Counted from the first letter of the stretch, positions 1 to 6,042 are shown. The stretch is DNA of 6,042 nucleotides from Sulfurovum sp. (GCA_030634925.1 DAOVZV010000080.1:1-6042); one strand, 5' to 3'. The notes: generated by a model from the letters alone, not told the origin. Translations and numbers: made by a program.

Positions 1-1
1 G

Positions 2-1069
2 AAAGTACTCAATATCTATTCACTAGCTCCATTTTTGCGTACTTATCTCGAAGCATTGGGATTGAGTCCTCATAATATCGTCTTTTCAAATTTTTCAAAT
101 GAAGATATGTACTTAGAGGGTGCAAAATATGGTTCTGTGGATTCTTGTTATCCTGCAAAAGTAGCTCAATCTCATGTCTATTCTCTACTTCATGACAAGA
201 AATTTGTCAAAAAAGGGTTCAAACATATTTGGTTTCCTGCTGTTACTCATCTGGATGGATATGTCAAGCATACTATGGGACAGACATCTTGTCCTATCAT
301 TGCAGGGACACCAAAGGTAGTATATTCAGCATTTACCAAAGAGAAAGACCAGTTTGCAGACCAAGGTATAGATTATGTAGAAGATAGTGTCAATTTCGAT
401 AATCGTGACTTGCTCAAAAGACAACTTTTTGATACTTGGGGAGAGAGACTACAAGTGACCAAAGATGAGAGTGATTGGGCGATAGCTCAGGGTTGGAAAG
501 CACTAAAGAAAAATGATGAAGATATTATGAGAGATGGTAGGCAAGTACTTGATGATGCAGAAGCCAATGAAGAGGTAGTAATATTACTCTTAGGAAGACC
601 ATATCACACAGACCCAGGGATGAACCACGAAGTACTCGATGAGTTCCAATCATTGGGATACAAGACTCTATCTATGAGAGCTATTCCCAAAGATGAAGAG
701 TATCTATCTAGGTTCTTTGGTGAAGATGTGGAGCAGTATAGGATTACATCACCTTATGATATTCGTGATGTATGGGCAGAAAACTTCTCTACCAACTCAT
801 CTCAAAAAGTATGGGCAGCCAAATTTGCAGCGAGACATCCCAATATCGCAGTACTAGACCTCTCTAGCTTCAAATGTGGACATGATGCACCAACATACTC
901 TATCATAGACAAAATCATAGGGTCAAGCCGTACACCACATCTAACTCTACACGATATAGATGCCAATAAACCAGGTGGTTCTATCAAGATTAGAGTCAAG
1001 ACTTTTGCATATACGCTAGAACAATACCAAAAGAGACTTATTACAAATAAAGAGGAGGCAACAGTATGA
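2..1069 (+). CDS. Acyl-CoA dehydratase activase-related protein, DUF2229-type part (5' end outside window)
   Basis: Partial gene. The frame is open to the left edge and reads KVLNIYSLAPF before a TTG at 35, so that TTG is an internal Leu codon, not the start. Numbering from that TTG, the family landmarks are an early Cys (DSCYPAK, C38), TSCPI (C86), the strongly conserved LLGRPYHTDPGMNH (185-198), FKCGHDAPTYS (C281) and HDIDANKPGGSIKIRVKTF (306-324). These match the DUF2229/COG3580-like region of large proteins linked to BadF/BadG/HgdC activases, ATP-driven donors of low-potential electrons to 2-hydroxyacyl-CoA dehydratase-type enzymes. The cysteines are probable iron-sulfur ligands (inference). 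The ATPase domain, if present, lies upstream. The protein is probably cytoplasmic; no signal or membrane segment is seen in the visible part. It overlaps the next gene by 4 bases and is surely co-translated with it. The family assignment is good; substrate and physiological role are unknown. Confidence 0.85.
   Translation, partial: KVLNIYSLAPFLRTYLEALGLSPHNIVFSNFSNEDMYLEGAKYGSVDSCYPAKVAQSHVYSLLHDKKFVKKGFKHIWFPAVTHLDGYVKHTMGQTSCPIIAGTPKVVYSAFTKEKDQFADQGIDYVEDSVNFDNRDLLKRQLFDTWGERLQVTKDESDWAIAQGWKALKKNDEDIMRDGRQVLDDAEANEEVVILLLGRPYHTDPGMNHEVLDEFQSLGYKTLSMRAIPKDEEYLSRFFGEDVEQYRITSPYDIRDVWAENFSTNSSQKVWAAKFAARHPNIAVLDLSSFKCGHDAPTYSIIDKIIGSSRTPHLTLHDIDANKPGGSIKIRVKTFAYTLEQYQKRLITNKEEATV
1051..1058 (+). 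promoter_or_regulatory. Strong ribosome binding site for the second activase-related gene
   Basis: AGAGGAGG sits 7 bases before the ATG at 1066, inside the 3' end of the preceding gene. It fixes the start of the downstream gene and shows that the split at the ATGA overlap is a genuine re-initiation point rather than a sequencing frameshift. Confidence 0.8.
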
Positions 1070-2580
1070 GTGCACAATGTAGCAGTATCAAACAACAAGA
1101 CCACGATGGTAATTTAAATTTTATAAATACACAAGAGACTCAATGGAGAGATGTACCAAAAGAGCCTATCAAATACGCATCCAAAAAAGATACTATTATG
1201 GTATCAGGAGGACTCACAATAGTCCAAGACAAGCTAATGGAGTCTGCTATATGCTCATTGGGAGAGAAATTTGTAGCACTACCAAATCCAGATTTTGAAT
1301 CTTTTCAAACAGGCAAAGCTTATGGTAATAGAGGACAGTGTAACCCTACATATTTCACCGTAGGAAACCTAGTCAAATATCTACAAAATGTAAGAGATGA
1401 GCAGGGACTAACGAGCAAAGAGATAGTAGAGAGATATATCTATCTCACAGCAGGTGGATGTGGACCTTGTAGATTTGGTATGTATATCACAGAGTACAAA
1501 AAAGCCCTTAGAGATGCAGGGTTTGATGGATTTAGAATTACAAGCTTTGAACATGACAAAGGTATATTCCAAGGTGATGATATAGAAGAGCAGATACTCA
1601 ATTTCACTCCAAGGTTTTTTGTAACTCTTGTAAAATCAGTTGTCATCGGTGATATTATCAATATATTAGGCTACAAGATGCGTCCGTATGAAGTAGTATC
1701 AGGTAGTGTAGATATTGCTATAGATGAGTGTAAAAATATAGCTTCAGATGCATTTATAGAACACAAAAGCCTCATCAAAGCTATGTGGAAATGTCGTAGA
1801 GTACTAGAAGAGGTCAAACTAAACCGTATCCAACCAAAAGCCAAAGTTATGGTAATGGGTGAGTTCTGGGCAGCGATGACACAAGGCGATGGCAACTACA
1901 ATCTACACAGATTTTTAGAAGCAGAGGGTGCTGAGTGTATTCCTCAACCAATTATCAACCGTCTAATGCTTAGTCTATGGGAAGCAGAGAGAGAATTAGA
2001 TAGAAATGCAGGATTACCAAATGAAGATGCCAAAGGTGTAGATTTCACTCACGCCAAAAGCAAAGTCCTCATCAAAGCAGGTAAAATGGCTGTAAAAACT
2101 CATTTCAATCTATATGCAAAAGCCATAGGATTACATGACTTTGAGATACCAAATATGGACGAGCTATCAGACCTAAGCAAAGAGTTCTACACACTAGATT
2201 GTGAAGGAGGAGAGGGACACTTAGAAGTAGCCCACCTACTAGAGAGTATCAAGCACAATATAGCTCATCTAGTAATATCAATCAAGCCATTTGGTTGTAT
2301 GCCATCATCTGCTGTATCAGACGGAATACAAAGCCTAGTAACAAGTCGTTTCCCACAAGCAAACTTCTTGTCTGTAGAGACATCAGGAGAGGGAGCAGCC
2401 AATTTTTATTCCAGAGTACAAATGGCACTATTCAAAGCAAAACAACTAGCAAAAGAGGAGTTTGAAGAGATACCAACACCACTTTCAATCCCAGAAAAGC
2501 TAAACAACTACCTATACCAACCCAAAAACGAAAGAGCAGGAACAGCATCACAACTGCTAGAGAGTATTAGAGAACATTAG
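1066..2580 (+). CDS. Acyl-CoA dehydratase activase-related protein, C-terminal (2-hydroxyacyl-CoA dehydratase-like) part
   Basis: 504 residues, starting at ATG 1066 within the ATGA overlap, behind a strong ribosome binding site. Residues 1-40 look like a variable linker. The conserved part follows: GNRGQCNPTYFTVGN (C92), LTAGGCGPCRFGMY with a CxxC pair (C132, C135), the C-terminal GEGHLEVAHLLESIKHNIAH (383-402) running into IKPFGCMPSS (C411), and SVETSGEGAANFYSR (436-450). These are typical of the COG3581-like half of the large CoA-activase-related proteins. The PFGCMPS segment resembles the cluster-binding region of 2-hydroxyglutaryl-CoA dehydratase subunits. A [4Fe-4S] or double-cubane type cluster bound by these cysteines is expected from family knowledge but not shown here. 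In many bacteria this half is fused to the preceding protein; here the two are separate, so the products probably form one complex. No signal peptide, so probably cytoplasmic. The reaction is unknown; a low-potential reductase or dehydratase activity is the likeliest type. Confidence 0.85.
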   Translation: MSAQCSSIKQQDHDGNLNFINTQETQWRDVPKEPIKYASKKDTIMVSGGLTIVQDKLMESAICSLGEKFVALPNPDFESFQTGKAYGNRGQCNPTYFTVGNLVKYLQNVRDEQGLTSKEIVERYIYLTAGGCGPCRFGMYITEYKKALRDAGFDGFRITSFEHDKGIFQGDDIEEQILNFTPRFFVTLVKSVVIGDIINILGYKMRPYEVVSGSVDIAIDECKNIASDAFIEHKSLIKAMWKCRRVLEEVKLNRIQPKAKVMVMGEFWAAMTQGDGNYNLHRFLEAEGAECIPQPIINRLMLSLWEAERELDRNAGLPNEDAKGVDFTHAKSKVLIKAGKMAVKTHFNLYAKAIGLHDFEIPNMDELSDLSKEFYTLDCEGGEGHLEVAHLLESIKHNIAHLVISIKPFGCMPSSAVSDGIQSLVTSRFPQANFLSVETSGEGAANFYSRVQMALFKAKQLAKEEFEEIPTPLSIPEKLNNYLYQPKNERAGTASQLLESIREH

Positions 2581-2590
2581 GTTCTCTTTA

Positions 2591-2629
2591 TACTTATCGA
2601 AAGTGAGGCTTTAGCCTCACCAATAAGTA
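2591..2629. repeat. Two-step hairpin downstream of the activase-related genes
   Basis: GTGAGGC (2603-2609) and GCCTCAC (2614-2620) form a perfect 7-bp stem with a TTTA loop. Beyond small internal loops, TACTTAT (2591-2597) pairs with ATAAGTA (2623-2629), giving a second perfect 7-bp stem. The structure begins 10 bases after the TAG stop. No T-run follows it, so it is not a canonical intrinsic terminator; it may protect the mRNA 3' end or be a small repetitive palindrome. Confidence 0.65.
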
Positions 2630-2649
2630 CAACTACATAAAATATACGC

Positions 2650-2667
2650 GAAGCTAAAGCTTCACTT
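2650..2667. repeat. Second hairpin, inverted near-copy of the first
   Basis: GAAGC (2650-2654) and GCTTC (2659-2663) pair around a TAAA loop. The reverse complement of 2650-2667 matches 2601-2618 at 16 of 18 positions. The two differences sit on opposite sides of the stem and turn one G-C pair into A-T, so pairing is kept. This fits a REP/BIME-like pair of small palindromes in opposite orientation. Whether copies exist elsewhere in the genome cannot be seen from the window. Confidence 0.5.
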
Positions 2668-2717
2668 CCTAGTCTCATACTTTACAATATTATCAACACT
2701 TTTCACCCTAAAATAAT

Positions 2718-2733
2718 TTAATTTTCTAATTAA
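2718..2733. promoter_or_regulatory. Possible operator: AT-rich dyad upstream of the cytochrome promoter
   Basis: TTAATT-TTCT-AATTAA is a perfect 6+6 dyad with a 4-base spacer, centred about 50 bases before the TATAAT box. The geometry resembles Crp/Fnr-family sites, which regulate many cytochrome genes, but it lacks the G/C positions of an FNR or NssR box. In such AT-rich DNA it could be chance. Confidence 0.2.
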
Positions 2734-2734
2734 G

Positions 2735-2780
2735 ACTATTTTTATCCTATTTAGTGTATTATGCTTTTAAGTTATAATAA
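2735..2780 (+). promoter_or_regulatory. Sigma-70 promoter for the cytochrome c gene
   Basis: A perfect TATAAT lies at 2773-2778, preceded by T-runs spaced about 8-11 bases apart and by no recognisable -35 hexamer, the typical layout in Campylobacterota. Transcription would start near 2785, leaving a leader of only about 13 bases. A competing TATTAT at 2757-2762 would give a longer leader. Confidence 0.5.
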
Positions 2781-2784
2781 TTAT

Positions 2785-2790
2785 AAAGGA
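2785..2790 (+). promoter_or_regulatory. Ribosome binding site of the cytochrome c gene
   Basis: AAAGGA lies 7 bases before ATG 2798 and supports that start. If the TATAAT at 2773-2778 is used, the site is almost at the 5' end of the mRNA. Confidence 0.6.
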
Positions 2791-2797
2791 AAGTTAT

Positions 2798-3133
2798 ATG
2801 AAAAAAGTAATAATTTTACCACTATTATTGGTAGGAATAGAATTGATGGCTGATATAAAAGCTGGAGAGAAAGTCTATAAAGAGAATTGTGCGATATGTC
2901 ATACCATAAATGGTGGTTCTGCGTTAGGACCTGATTTGAATATAGTCTCATACACAAGACACGCTCAAGAGATAGAAGCTTATGCAAAAGACCCTTATTC
3001 ATTGGCAGAAGCATTTGGATATAGTGCAAATGCTATGCCTACACTTCCTTTGGAAGATAAACAGTTTAAAGATGTAGCAGATTATATCTCATCTTTACAA
3101 CCATTTAAGAAGTGGATGATAAAAAAGAAGTAA
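2798..3133 (+). CDS. Small exported monoheme c-type cytochrome
   Basis: 111 residues. MKKVIILPLLLVGIELMA is a signal peptide with a short hydrophobic core, probably cleaved near residue 18 and leaving a mature protein of about 93 residues. One heme motif, CAICH (C31, C34, H35), lies near the mature N-terminus. M80 in the NAMPTLPL segment is the likely sixth heme ligand, followed by a C-terminal helix ending DVADYISSL. This is the usual plan of a class I cytochrome c, close in size to the cytochrome c-553 type carriers of Campylobacterota. It should act in the periplasm as a soluble single-electron carrier; its partners are not in the window. The gene has its own promoter and is separated by 217 bases from the activase-related genes, so a functional link to them is not supported. 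The lysine-rich C-terminal tail (KKWMIKKK) could aid docking to acidic partners, and its DNA also serves as the T-tract of the opposing terminator. Confidence 0.9.
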   Translation: MKKVIILPLLLVGIELMADIKAGEKVYKENCAICHTINGGSALGPDLNIVSYTRHAQEIEAYAKDPYSLAEAFGYSANAMPTLPLEDKQFKDVADYISSLQPFKKWMIKKK

Positions 3134-3154
3134 GGTGTGATATTTCACACCTTA
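3121..3154 (-). terminator. Intrinsic terminator at the convergent junction, best for the minus-strand operon
   Basis: TAAGGTGTGA (3131-3140) and TCACACCTTA (3145-3154) form a perfect 10-bp stem with a 4-base loop. Read on the minus strand, the stem is followed by CTTCTTTTTT (3130-3121), a good U-tract, and lies 3 bases after the lipoprotein stop. On the plus strand the same stem includes the cytochrome stop codon but has only a weak T-containing tail (GGGTTATATCTTT), so it may work partly in both directions. Confidence 0.8.
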
Positions 3155-3157
3155 GGG

Positions 3158-5188
3158 TTATATCTTTACTTCTATAGGTGTTGCAAACTCCTCTGGCATA
3201 TCTGGTAGAGTAGGCTGTGGTAGAGAAAGAACTCTAACTTCTGGAACTACTTCTTCTTTGTAGTCATCTATATTTCCCAAAATATCATCTAGCGTTGTTT
3301 GTGATGATATATCTACTTTCAAGAAATCAGTTTTGATTTTGATTTTGATTTTGTAGATACTACTCAATAGGTCTATATCAGTCCCTATCAATTGGTCTAG
3401 TATATCCATCAATTCTGTCGTTAGATATTCTGTACCATTTAGGTCAAATCTCTCTATATCAAATGCTTTGATAGTTATCTTGATTTTTGTAGAGCTTTTG
3501 ATTGTATCTTTGATATGAGTCTGATAGCTATCACAACTATCTGCATGTTCTCTTGTAAAGCTTTTGATTTTTACATTGATTTTGATAGTTTTGATTACTT
3601 TAGTAGATGCAATAAGCTCACTATTATCATCATCACTCAAGACTTCTTTTTTGGCTTTAATTTTAATCTTGACTTTGATTTTAACTCTAGTTTTGATAGC
3701 TTCTACAAGTATTGGATTGTTTACACTCTCATCTGTTACAGATTTGATACTTTCTGTCGTTGGCATCTCACCAGTTTCTATGATACCTGCTATTTGGTCT
3801 GCTACTGTATCTTCTAGTTCATTTGTAAGCTCTGTAGCTTCTTCTGTTGGCATCTCACCTGTCTCTACTACACTATCAATATCATCTGCTGTATCTGAAA
3901 TCTCTTCTAGTGTGGCATCATCTAGTGCATCTACTATTGTCTCACTTTTGTTAATATCTACATTTTTATAGATATTTTTTACGATATTTTTGACACTTGA
4001 TTTGATTTTGATTTTTATATTACCATCTATCTTTTTGATAATAATTTTATAATCATTTGATGCTTTTATTACAAATTTCTTGACATCTGCCAAATCTTCT
4101 GATAGGTTTGCTTTGATTAATTCTAGTACAAATGCTATATTTTCATCAGTTCTAGTCTCATTGGTATCACTATCATCTAGCAATGCTTTGATTGTCTCTT
4201 GTGTATTTTTGACAAATAGATTTAGTTCATCTACATCTATCTCATCAGCACTCTGCTCATGTATCTCTGACAAAAGAGACTCTAATGCTATCTTGAATGA
4301 TACTGCTTTTCGTCCATCATCAGCACTAATACTATCTGCTGTTTTGATAGTATCTAATAGATTGGCTAGTTTTTCTTTGATTATATCACTTGTTTTTCCT
4401 ATTTTGGATATATCATCAGGAGATATATTATCCTCAATAGGTATATTATCTGCTATAGCTGTTTTGTTTACCTCAGTCATCAAATCCATAAGGTCAAGCT
4501 TACTCAAATCAATCCCTGTATCTGAAACACTTACATTCACCTCTTTATTTTTGACTAGATTTACAATAGCTTCTATAACTATATTTTTGTTTTCTATAGG
4601 AGATATTTTGGTTAAGAAACCTATTAGGTTACCTACTTTATTTCCTAGACTATTTTTATTGTTGTCTAATTTTGCCAAAACTGTATCTTCATCTAATCCA
4701 AAACTTTTGGCAACAGTTTTTTGAGCATCTTCTAGTGGCATTACACCATCTTCAACTATCTTATCTACAATAGTCGTAGCAGGTGATACATTTGCCATTG
4801 ATTGACCAGTTTCATTATCCTCTTCTCTCTCTACTATAGCACTCATCTCAAAGCCAAGTTCTTCATCGTTTTCATCGGCTTTTGCATCAACACCAGTATC
4901 TATACCATCTGTAATAACTACTCTATATACAGCAGGTAAGTTTTTTATTCCCATGACACTAAATGAACCAAATTCATCTGTTGTAGTCGTACCATATAAT
5001 ATAGTACTATTCTCATCTACACCATATATATTGACAATAGCCCCCGATATTGGACCATCAACAACTGTTCCTGATACATTGTAAAGAGGTATAACATTAG
5101 TTGTACCTGCATTATCTCCACTACCACATCCAATCATCATAAAAGATGACACAAATATAGCTACTGCTTTCAATATTAACTTATTCAT
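3158..5188 (-). CDS. Large lipoprotein with carboxypeptidase-regulatory-like domain and alternating Lys-Ile strands
   Basis: 676 residues. The start at 5188 has AAGGAG 6 bases upstream. Residues 1-20 are a lipoprotein signal ending MMIGC, so C21 is lipidated and the protein is membrane-anchored, probably in the outer membrane. Residues 36-100 (VSGTVVDGPISGAIVNIYG, then TTTTDEFGSFSV) read as a carboxypeptidase-regulatory-like beta-sandwich. Residues 135-172 (SPATTIVDKIVEDGVMPLEDAQ..., then FGLDED) are a helical module seen in other secreted lipoproteins. Two related copies, each with ETGEMPT, lie at 440-455 and 469-482. Residues 173-380 are acidic and probably helical. Five Lys/Ile-alternating segments follow (about 380-397, 501-512, 530-543, 562-574, 611-620), then an acidic, proline-containing tail. 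It has only two cysteines (C21, C552) and no catalytic motif I recognise. It overlaps the upstream gene by 8 bases, so translation is probably coupled. Function unknown; a structural or binding surface protein is the most likely type. Confidence 0.85.
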   Translation of the reverse strand: MNKLILKAVAIFVSSFMMIGCGSGDNAGTTNVIPLYNVSGTVVDGPISGAIVNIYGVDENSTILYGTTTTDEFGSFSVMGIKNLPAVYRVVITDGIDTGVDAKADENDEELGFEMSAIVEREEDNETGQSMANVSPATTIVDKIVEDGVMPLEDAQKTVAKSFGLDEDTVLAKLDNNKNSLGNKVGNLIGFLTKISPIENKNIVIEAIVNLVKNKEVNVSVSDTGIDLSKLDLMDLMTEVNKTAIADNIPIEDNISPDDISKIGKTSDIIKEKLANLLDTIKTADSISADDGRKAVSFKIALESLLSEIHEQSADEIDVDELNLFVKNTQETIKALLDDSDTNETRTDENIAFVLELIKANLSEDLADVKKFVIKASNDYKIIIKKIDGNIKIKIKSSVKNIVKNIYKNVDINKSETIVDALDDATLEEISDTADDIDSVVETGEMPTEEATELTNELEDTVADQIAGIIETGEMPTTESIKSVTDESVNNPILVEAIKTRVKIKVKIKIKAKKEVLSDDDNSELIASTKVIKTIKINVKIKSFTREHADSCDSYQTHIKDTIKSSTKIKITIKAFDIERFDLNGTEYLTTELMDILDQLIGTDIDLLSSIYKIKIKIKTDFLKVDISSQTTLDDILGNIDDYKEEVVPEVRVLSLPQPTLPDMPEEFATPIEVKI
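3331..3353 (-). repeat. In-frame hexanucleotide repeat within the lipoprotein gene
   Basis: On the plus strand TTTTGA is repeated three times and followed by TTTTG. Read on the minus strand it encodes alternating Ile and Lys (residues about 613-619). Because the unit is two codons, slippage would add or remove one Ile-Lys pair without breaking the frame. Shorter degenerate versions of the same pattern lie near 3560-3600, 3653-3688 and 4002-4016. Confidence 0.7.
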
Positions 5189-6041
5189 CTAAAGCTCCTT
5201 CTTGCTTTTCGCACAGTACATAATATCCATCATTTGGATATATAGTATCAAAAATATCAAAATCAACTATATCAACTATATTTACTAATCCATCTACTGG
5301 AGCTTCTAGCATCTCAGGAGGATTTGGAATATATGCTGATATGATATTTCCATTGACTTTAAATATTCCTGTTAGAGTATTATTCATATCTTCTGCACAT
5401 ACCAAATCTTCTACCAAAGTCTCTTGGTTATTTGCTCCGTGTATAGAGAAACTATTACCATAATATTGAGTTACATCTGCTTGAATTTCACTATTTTCAA
5501 ACTCAATAGTAGTGTCTTCACTTGCCCAAACTATCACAGCTTTGTATGCAGGAATAATATTATCAAATCTCTCTATATCTGTGATTAGTCTATATTTGTC
5601 TTTGATAGCATTAGATACATTATTATCAGGAGAGTATCCATACCAATTACCACCATCGACTATCCATACAGCATATATATCACTAGATAGTTTCATAATA
5701 TCAATATTTCCACTAATAACACTTCGTCCTTTTGATACCTCTATAGAAGTAACATTATATTCCATCATATTATCATCTAGTATAGAAGTATTAGTCTCAG
5801 GCATAGTCATATTATCATCTAATATAGAAGTATTAATATCAGGCATAGTCATATTGTCATCTAGTATAGAAGTATTAATATCAGGCATAGTCATATTCTC
5901 ATCTAGTATAGAAGTATTAGAATCGTTGTTATCACTAACTAAACTAGACTCTATTACACTATATATAAAATCCTCTATATCTGCCGTACTACCATTTGAG
6001 TTTAGCATAATCGAACCAGTTGCATTAGTTAAAACATTCTT
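5181..6041 (-). CDS. Probable surface or secreted protein with 14-residue tandem repeats (5' end outside window)
   Basis: Partial gene, open to the right edge. The first Met codon inside the window (6006-6008) has no ribosome binding site, and the frame continues upstream as KNVLTNATGSI, so the true start is outside. Numbering from that Met: residues 31-82 hold 3.7 copies of NTSILDDNMTMPDI. Residues 98-165 contain VWIVDGGNWYGYSPDNNVSNAIKDKYRLI and a hydrophobic strand, AYKAVIVWA, resembling the 'W-x-GYSPD...IKD' repeat domains of Campylobacterota surface proteins (from memory of the family; moderate certainty). The remainder is a beta-rich, acidic region with two cysteines (C204, C266) that could form a disulfide, which would fit an extracytoplasmic location. 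No signal peptide can be judged because the N-terminus is missing. The TAA stop overlaps the start of the lipoprotein gene by 8 bases, so the two are one operon and the products may act together at the cell surface. Function not recognised. Confidence 0.75.
   Translation of the reverse strand, partial: KNVLTNATGSIMLNSNGSTADIEDFIYSVIESSLVSDNNDSNTSILDENMTMPDINTSILDDNMTMPDINTSILDDNMTMPETNTSILDDNMMEYNVTSIEVSKGRSVISGNIDIMKLSSDIYAVWIVDGGNWYGYSPDNNVSNAIKDKYRLITDIERFDNIIPAYKAVIVWASEDTTIEFENSEIQADVTQYYGNSFSIHGANNQETLVEDLVCAEDMNNTLTGIFKVNGNIISAYIPNPPEMLEAPVDGLVNIVDIVDFDIFDTIYPNDGYYVLCEKQEGALDE
5195..5200 (-). promoter_or_regulatory. Ribosome binding site of the lipoprotein gene
   Basis: AAGGAG on the minus strand, 6 bases before the ATG at 5188, inside the end of the upstream gene. 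It decides the lipoprotein start and supports coupled translation across the 8-base overlap. Confidence 0.75.
5763..5918 (-). repeat. 42-bp tandem repeat, about 3.7 copies, in frame
   Basis: Units lie at 5877-5918, 5835-5876 and 5793-5834, with a partial unit at 5763-5792. The first two differ at 1 of 42 bases, the third at 4 of 42 from the second. Each encodes 14 residues beginning NTSILD. The near identity at DNA level points to recent expansion and probable length variation between strains, without loss of reading frame. Confidence 0.92.
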
Positions 6042-6042
6042 C

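Noticed and set aside
35..37. TTG as the start of the first gene
   Set aside because: The frame continues upstream to the window edge with family-like residues (NIYSLAPF), so the TTG is an internal Leu codon.
802..1104. Minus-strand open frame opposite the end of the first gene
   Set aside because: It overlaps strongly conserved family motifs on the plus strand and shows no recognisable protein features.
2591..2629. Rho-independent terminator after the activase-related genes
   Set aside because: The stem is good but is followed by CAATAAGTAC rather than a T-run, so it is listed as a repeat/hairpin instead.
2781..3029. Minus-strand open frame opposite the cytochrome
   Set aside because: The plus-strand frame has a signal peptide, a CxxCH heme motif and an axial Met; the antisense frame has none of these.
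3329..4051. CRISPR-like or other noncoding repeat array
   Set aside because: The repeated TTTTGA-type motifs are unevenly spaced and all fall in one reading frame as Ile/Lys codons; there are no regular repeats with unique spacers.
4080..4724. Long plus-strand open frame (214 codons), plus another at 3564-3971
   Set aside because: Both lie antisense to the lipoprotein gene. Their Ser/Ile/Leu-rich products simply mirror its Asp/Lys/Glu codons, there is no good ribosome binding site, and the minus-strand frame has a lipobox, domains and coupling.
6006..6008. ATG as the start of the repeat-protein gene
   Set aside because: No Shine-Dalgarno sequence precedes it and the frame stays open to the window edge.

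Overview
The window is AT-rich, has AGA- and ATA-rich codon use, and its one clear promoter has a TATAAT box behind periodic T-runs with no good -35 box. With the gene content, this suggests a Campylobacterota bacterium (Sulfurovum/Sulfurimonas-like). That placement is an inference from style and gene families, not from a marker gene. Five protein genes cover almost everything. No tRNA, rRNA, CRISPR array or insertion sequence was seen.

Left part (1-2580, + strand): two overlapping genes encode consecutive parts of the large 'acyl-CoA dehydratase activase-related' protein family (BadF/BadG/HgdC-linked, DUF2229 type). The first is cut by the window edge, so any ATPase domain would lie outside. 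The second starts inside the stop of the first (ATGA) behind a strong ribosome binding site. Each carries conserved cysteine motifs expected to hold iron-sulfur clusters. The substrate is unknown, and no separate dehydratase subunit gene is visible.

Middle (2581-3157): a 217-base gap holds two related hairpins in opposite orientation that differ by a compensated base pair, followed by a T-rich promoter. A small exported monoheme cytochrome c gene comes next. It converges on the minus-strand operon, and a perfect 10-bp hairpin at the junction fits an intrinsic terminator, best for the minus strand.

Right part (3158-6042, - strand): a two-gene operon with an 8-base overlap, entered from beyond the right edge. 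The upstream gene (partial) encodes a probable surface or secreted protein with a 14-residue tandem repeat. The downstream gene encodes a 676-residue lipoprotein with an N-terminal carboxypeptidase-regulatory-like beta-sandwich, a long acidic helical region, and five segments of alternating lysine and isoleucine. This pair is the least explained and most interesting part of the window. Nothing in it establishes a function, so a new biological system is not claimed.
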